DNA of 63,652 nucleotides from DYCT01 sp051875715 (GTDB taxonomy: Bacteria; Bacteroidota; Bacteroidia; Bacteroidales; Bacteroidaceae): contig JBJEHD010000037.1 in the NCBI GenBank assembly GCA_051875715.1, positions 1 to 63,652 on the forward strand. Reading direction: 5' to 3'. The notes under the pieces are model-generated. The model was given only the letters and a program-made list of their open reading frames with translations. It searched no databases and was not told the origin of the DNA. Below, piece after piece: positions 60,257-63,652 of the stretch (positions are counted from its first letter, which is position 1; each line of letters begins with the position of its first letter). The position numbers and the translations under genes were made by a program.

Positions 60257-61168
60257 TCATTGCCCGTCCTTGATAAGGAACTGCACATATTGTCCGGAGG
60301 CTGCCTTGTTTACGCAGGTGTACCCCTTCGACTTGATGAGTTCGTTGATGAAACGGCGCATTTTGCCTGTCTCTTGCCGGATTGTGCGGGGTTTCCCGTT
60401 TTCGTCGTATACGGGCACTCGCATGAAGACGTTGATGCTGTTTCCGGCTCCGCGTACTTCCCCTGTGTTCTTGTGGGCGTTTTCAACGACCCATTCGTCT
60501 AGTTCTTCCAGAAGCGTCATGTTCTGCGAACCGACCGTCATTTCCTCCATGTCGAAATCGCAGGCCCCGTCCACGTTTACGACAACGTTGACTTCGCGGC
60601 CATTGTTGATCATGTCTTGGAAGGCAAGTTTGACTTGGTTGAGGAAGTTTTCCGAAGGACTATCGTCGGGGTCGGAGAAGATGGTCTCGATGAGTTGTTC
60701 TTTGGAGGCTTTGTTTTTGATGCTTTGGATGCTCGCGTTGGCCAGCGAGAAGGCGGTTTCGGTTTCTTTGGCCTCAAGCACGAGTGTAACGATTCTGGAG
60801 CCATTGTCAAACTCATAGACGTCAATCTTTACGGTCACGTAGATGTCTGCACGGGCGTTTTCGACGTACCGTTGCAGCCCTGTACTTTTTGCGTCAAGAG
60901 TTGAAGCGGCAAAATCGCGATTCTGTACCCGTTTCCATTCTTGAATGAAATCGATGGTGGGGAATTGCCTTAGGCTGAACTCTTCTTTGATTTTCGACAT
61001 GGCAAGTGTCGTGGCCGGGTCATTGGCGATGATCTGGTTGATTTGTTCGCCTTCGTTGTCGCCCGGGGTTACGAATGGGACAACAATGACGTTCGGGTTC
61101 TTTGCCCTGCTTTGTGCGAAGACTGGTAAGGCCAGTACGATAGAAAGCAATACGGTGAGTGTTCTCAT
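60257..61168 (-). CDS. Exported CsgG/TolB-N-like protein, DUF6175-like (cassette gene 4)
   Basis: 303 residues from the Met at 61168, which places the signal peptide (MRTLTVLL to VFAQ) at the N-terminus; an upstream Met at 61195 adds nine residues and is less likely. The first domain starts NPNVIVVPFVTPGD and continues through a helix and FPTIDFIQEWKRVQ, then ADIYVTVKIDVYEF and SRIVTLVLEAKE, the layout of CsgG-like assembly factors. The second part (about 190-300) is another alpha/beta domain. Function unknown. Confidence 0.7.
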   Translation of the reverse strand: MRTLTVLLSIVLALPVFAQSRAKNPNVIVVPFVTPGDNEGEQINQIIANDPATTLAMSKIKEEFSLRQFPTIDFIQEWKRVQNRDFAASTLDAKSTGLQRYVENARADIYVTVKIDVYEFDNGSRIVTLVLEAKETETAFSLANASIQSIKNKASKEQLIETIFSDPDDSPSENFLNQVKLAFQDMINNGREVNVVVNVDGACDFDMEEMTVGSQNMTLLEELDEWVVENAHKNTGEVRGAGNSINVFMRVPVYDENGKPRTIRQETGKMRRFINELIKSKGYTCVNKAASGQYVQFLIKDGQ

Positions 61169-61229
61169 AGGGTCAAATTTCAGTAGTGGAAACATAATTC
61201 AGGGATAGTGTGTCCTTGGTCTTTGGGGA

Positions 61230-61706
61230 TTAGAAGCCGAAGCGCTCCAATCCCATTTCGGATACTTTCAGTTTTACGGCATCATAGTTGACGGTGATGT
61301 CGTATAGTTGGCTTTTCACTTTCTCGCCTTTGACTTTGCTAAGCGAGCCTTTCGTACTGACTCCAACGATGCAGTCCATGTACTCTTTGTTTTCGAAGAA
61401 GGCTTCGAGTTTGCCGTTGCTTTGCGCTTCGGCTTCCGTTTCGTTCAGCGAGATGACCTTGGGCAGATTGCGGCCAAACCCTACGTAGAGGATGGCTCTG
61501 ATGGCTCTCACTTGCGCGTCGTCTTTGGCCAATCCTTCGTTTTTGCCGTATCCGTATGTACGTAACACCAGTGTTCGGGCTCCGATTTTGCCTTTTGTAT
61601 CGATTAGGTTGACTTGCCCGCCATAGTTGACTGGCTTGACTTTTTGTGCTACTGCCGGGGTGATGCAGAGCAAACAGAGTATCAAACTGAACAATTTGTG
61701 TTTCAT
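61230..61706 (-). CDS. Small exported FlgT/LPP20-like protein (cassette gene 3)
   Basis: 158 residues. Signal peptide ending PAVAQ. KIGARTLVLRTYGYGKNEGLAKDDAQVRAIRAILYVG has the strand plus Ala/Arg-helix pattern of the FlgT-N/LPP20 group, and the rest forms a small alpha/beta domain ending in LERFGF. It starts 4 bp after the stop of the preceding gene, so coupling is strong. Confidence 0.68.
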   Translation of the reverse strand: MKHKLFSLILCLLCITPAVAQKVKPVNYGGQVNLIDTKGKIGARTLVLRTYGYGKNEGLAKDDAQVRAIRAILYVGFGRNLPKVISLNETEAEAQSNGKLEAFFENKEYMDCIVGVSTKGSLSKVKGEKVKSQLYDITVNYDAVKLKVSEMGLERFGF

Positions 61707-61710
61707 TTCT

Positions 61711-62655
61711 TTAATTATTTAAGTTGGTAAGTTTCATTAAATCTTTTTCGCTGAGCGTGTCGGTCAGAAGAAGTCTGCACTGGATGAAACTTTTCTGGTT
61801 CACTTTGGACATGGCATCTGCTACCTTGTCTTTTCCGTGGGTAATCTTGACAGTCGAACTGACGTCGCCGAGCACGTCGATTTTCGCCTGGCCGATGACC
61901 TCGCTTCTGCGTTCTCCTTGTACATACTCAATATAGAGCAATTGGAATTCCGAAGCGTCGGACAAGTGGAGGTTTCTGCCGCACGACACCGTGTAGTGGT
62001 CTCCTTCGTAGTCAAGGACACCAAATATTGGGATGTTGTTCATAAAGAACAGTGTGATGTCATTGGTGATGGTGGACAAAGCGTCTTGCAGTGCGCCGTT
62101 TTTGTCTTTGCGGATGTGTGTTTCTTTGATGTTGGTCAGGAATTCTCTTGACACAAGGGCGGCTCCTGCCACTTTCCCGCTTTCTTGACGTGCGTTGAAG
62201 AGGCTGACTTTGAGGCGTGCCACGCACGAATATCCTGCGCCGCCGGCTTTCTTCATCATCTGGCATTGGGTGATGTCGCACGTGAGAACGTAATCGTTCT
62301 GCTTGGTGGTGATGTATTGTATTTGTTCAGCCTTCGGAAGTCGGAGAAACGCTTCGTCTTGCATGTCTTCGTTGAGGGTTTGTAGGACTTTTTCGTCCAA
62401 GATTTCGAATCGCCTGCTTGCCTTGGCTACCTCGTCAAGTTTGTTCCTGACGATGTCGCAGTAGGCTTGCATGCGCTGTGTGGGCAGCATGTTGCCTTGC
62501 GCAGCCTGTGCTTGTGCCGTTTCGACTATTGTGGGGTCGCTTACGGTTATATCTCCCACTCGTAATGTCACGGTGGATTTGCTCGAACTTTGCGCCTGAC
62601 TCGTGAGTGAGGTTGAGAAGAATAAAATGATTGTGATGAATAGTGCGTGTCGCAT
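61711..62655 (-). CDS. Exported CsgG-like protein (cassette gene 2)
   Basis: 314 residues. Signal peptide (MRHALFITIIL to SQAQ). The core has YCDIVRNKLDEVAKASRRFEILDE followed by NDYVLTCDITQCQMMKKAGG and YSCVARLKVSLFNARQES, matching the helix, strand and hairpin order of CsgG/LpoB folds. A C-terminal domain (about 205-310) follows with VSCGRNLHLSDASEFQLLYIE. Cysteines at residues ~66, 125, 129 and 139 could pair. No lipobox. Function unknown. Confidence 0.7.
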   Translation of the reverse strand: MRHALFITIILFFSTSLTSQAQSSSKSTVTLRVGDITVSDPTIVETAQAQAAQGNMLPTQRMQAYCDIVRNKLDEVAKASRRFEILDEKVLQTLNEDMQDEAFLRLPKAEQIQYITTKQNDYVLTCDITQCQMMKKAGGAGYSCVARLKVSLFNARQESGKVAGAALVSREFLTNIKETHIRKDKNGALQDALSTITNDITLFFMNNIPIFGVLDYEGDHYTVSCGRNLHLSDASEFQLLYIEYVQGERRSEVIGQAKIDVLGDVSSTVKITHGKDKVADAMSKVNQKSFIQCRLLLTDTLSEKDLMKLTNLNN

Positions 62656-62694
62656 AATTGATAGAGTTCTTTGGATATAATATAACAGATTCTT

Positions 62695-63408
62695 CTACTC
62701 GTCCTCCATGGAGTCGTCGCCTTCATTGTCCAGTTGAAACCCGAGATATTCCATGTTTTTGTTGAGATGGTAGTTCATGGCTCCTAATCCGAAGCGAATG
62801 AATTTGGCCTGCTTGATAAGCCGGGTGGCCGATAAGCCAAGGACGACTTTGTCGGCTGGGGTGAGGTTGGCCGCCGCGATGCCTGCCCCTGCGTTCGTGG
62901 CTTCAATCACCAGCAATCCTGCTTCTGTTTTCTTGGCGATGATGTTCATTTTCTGCGCTCGGAGCAGTTCCTCCGCTTCGTCGTTGGAGTAGGTCTTTTG
63001 TGTGAACCGATCTCGGGCTGACCAGATTGTGCCGGGTATGCCGTCTTCGTCTACGTATGCTTCACTCACCATCTCAACAGAACTGAATGCTTTTTCCAGC
63101 AGAATAATGTCGGACATCATTTCATTCATGTGCCCTACCAGGTTTTTTAGCGGAGTTACGTTTTTGGTGTCCATCTGAACAGGTTCATAAGTCCTTACCA
63201 TTTCAAGAAATTTGGCGAACCTGGCTTCACGTTTGGCCGCTTTTTTGGCATCTTTTTGGTTCTCTTTTTCTGTTTTGCTTTTGGCCTTCTCTGCAGCCTT
63301 GATCTCTTTCGCTTGCGCCTTCTTCTCTTTTTTTGTCAGTTCCTGTGCGCGGACTGTTGTGATGCCGAGGGCAAGTGTGCATAGTAGTAATAATGTCAGT
63401 TTCTTCAT
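62695..63408 (-). CDS. Exported Lys/Ala/Glu-rich protein of unknown function (cassette gene 1)
   Basis: 237 residues from the Met at 63408, which starts a good signal peptide (MKKLTLLLLC to VRAQ). The 65 codons upstream are in frame but cross the promoter and are rejected. Residues ~24-66 are a highly charged helix (Lys, Glu, Ala), probably a coiled coil. The rest is an alpha/beta domain (MVRTYEPVQMDTKNV, LLVIEATNAGAGIAAANL). First gene of the leftward exported cassette. Confidence 0.68.
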   Translation of the reverse strand: MKKLTLLLLCTLALGITTVRAQELTKKEKKAQAKEIKAAEKAKSKTEKENQKDAKKAAKREARFAKFLEMVRTYEPVQMDTKNVTPLKNLVGHMNEMMSDIILLEKAFSSVEMVSEAYVDEDGIPGTIWSARDRFTQKTYSNDEAEELLRAQKMNIIAKKTEAGLLVIEATNAGAGIAAANLTPADKVVLGLSATRLIKQAKFIRFGLGAMNYHLNKNMEYLGFQLDNEGDDSMEDE

Positions 63409-63500
63409 CGCTGTTTTTTTCTTTAATGCTATGACGTTATGCCGAAATTTGATTCTCTTTGTACGTGGTTTCCACGTCTCCTTGGGGGATTGATACCTCG

Positions 63501-63508
63501 CAAAGGTA
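63501..63508 (-). promoter_or_regulatory. -7 element of the exported cassette
   Basis: The complement reads TACCTTTG, a perfect match; a near -33 box (complement CTTG at 63530-63533) lies 21 bp away. The transcript would start near 63494, leaving a leader of about 85 nt. The region 63534-63652 shows nothing else recognisable. Confidence 0.6.
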
Positions 63509-63652
63509 AAATAAATCCTCGTATTAGTGCAAGAAAAAAGATTGGAAAACGAAGGCTTGTTGCAGTTTTTGCATCTGTGAAACAAAAAAGGGACTTGTGA
63601 CATGATACAGATTTACTTCACACGTAATTAACAATTAAAGTGTGTAGTAATT

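Overview
The window looks like a chromosomal segment of a gut-type Bacteroidales bacterium (Bacteroides/Phocaeicola/Prevotella-like). The evidence is the promoter form (TAnnTTTG at -7, TTTG near -33 where present), the purH-mreBCD-mrdA-rodA order, GldH, RicT, a TamB plus lipoprotein-TamL pair, GH92 and PL9 polysaccharide enzymes, and many lipobox lipoproteins. The species cannot be named from sequence alone. Most of the segment is housekeeping core. The unusual parts are a repeat family, a few intergenic dyad elements and one large cassette of unknown exported proteins at the right end.

Left part (1-27 kb). A composite repeat (94-231) abuts an exported beta-propeller glycosidase. metF, holB-like delta prime, ricT and gldH run rightward. 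The cell-wall elongation operon purH-mreB-mreC-mreD-mrdA-rodA runs leftward and meets gldH tail to tail. Then come asd, a very GC-rich secreted lamin-tail protein, murF, a membrane metallophosphoesterase, an exported class I amidotransferase lipoprotein, a ROK glucokinase, CvfB, an iron alcohol dehydrogenase and groES-groEL, which has a possible sigma-54 promoter.

Middle (26.6-47 kb). A leftward cassette SGNH-SGNH-MBOAT-lipoprotein is probably an extracytoplasmic O-acylation machine. A tight rightward operon sppA-lpxK-punA-thiL is followed by tRNA-Phe, then trpS (leftward), a lipoprotein, carB and yaaA. Two nearly identical 186-bp tRNA-Val(TAC) loci, including promoter and terminator, flank a divergent GH92/PL9 pair.

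Right part (47.3-63.6 kb). tamB-tamL (overlapping) and a nucleotidyltransferase run rightward. A second, larger copy of the composite repeat follows (55371-55618). Then comes a leftward run of eight genes (63408 to 55639). All eight products have an export signal and none has an assigned function. Several look like small CsgG/FlgT/LPP20-type periplasmic domains, and the last is a transglutaminase-like protein with a long proline-rich linker. This cassette is the best candidate for an undescribed envelope system.

The repeat family is the clearest unexplained DNA feature. Units of 22 bp carry a strictly alternating purine-pyrimidine core. They are followed by exactly 6 bp and then six 11-bp units centred on TTGCAA or TTTAAA. 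The two copies keep the same order, spacing and position directly 3' of a leftward gene. Within the alternating core (unit positions 4-17) every difference between units is a transition.
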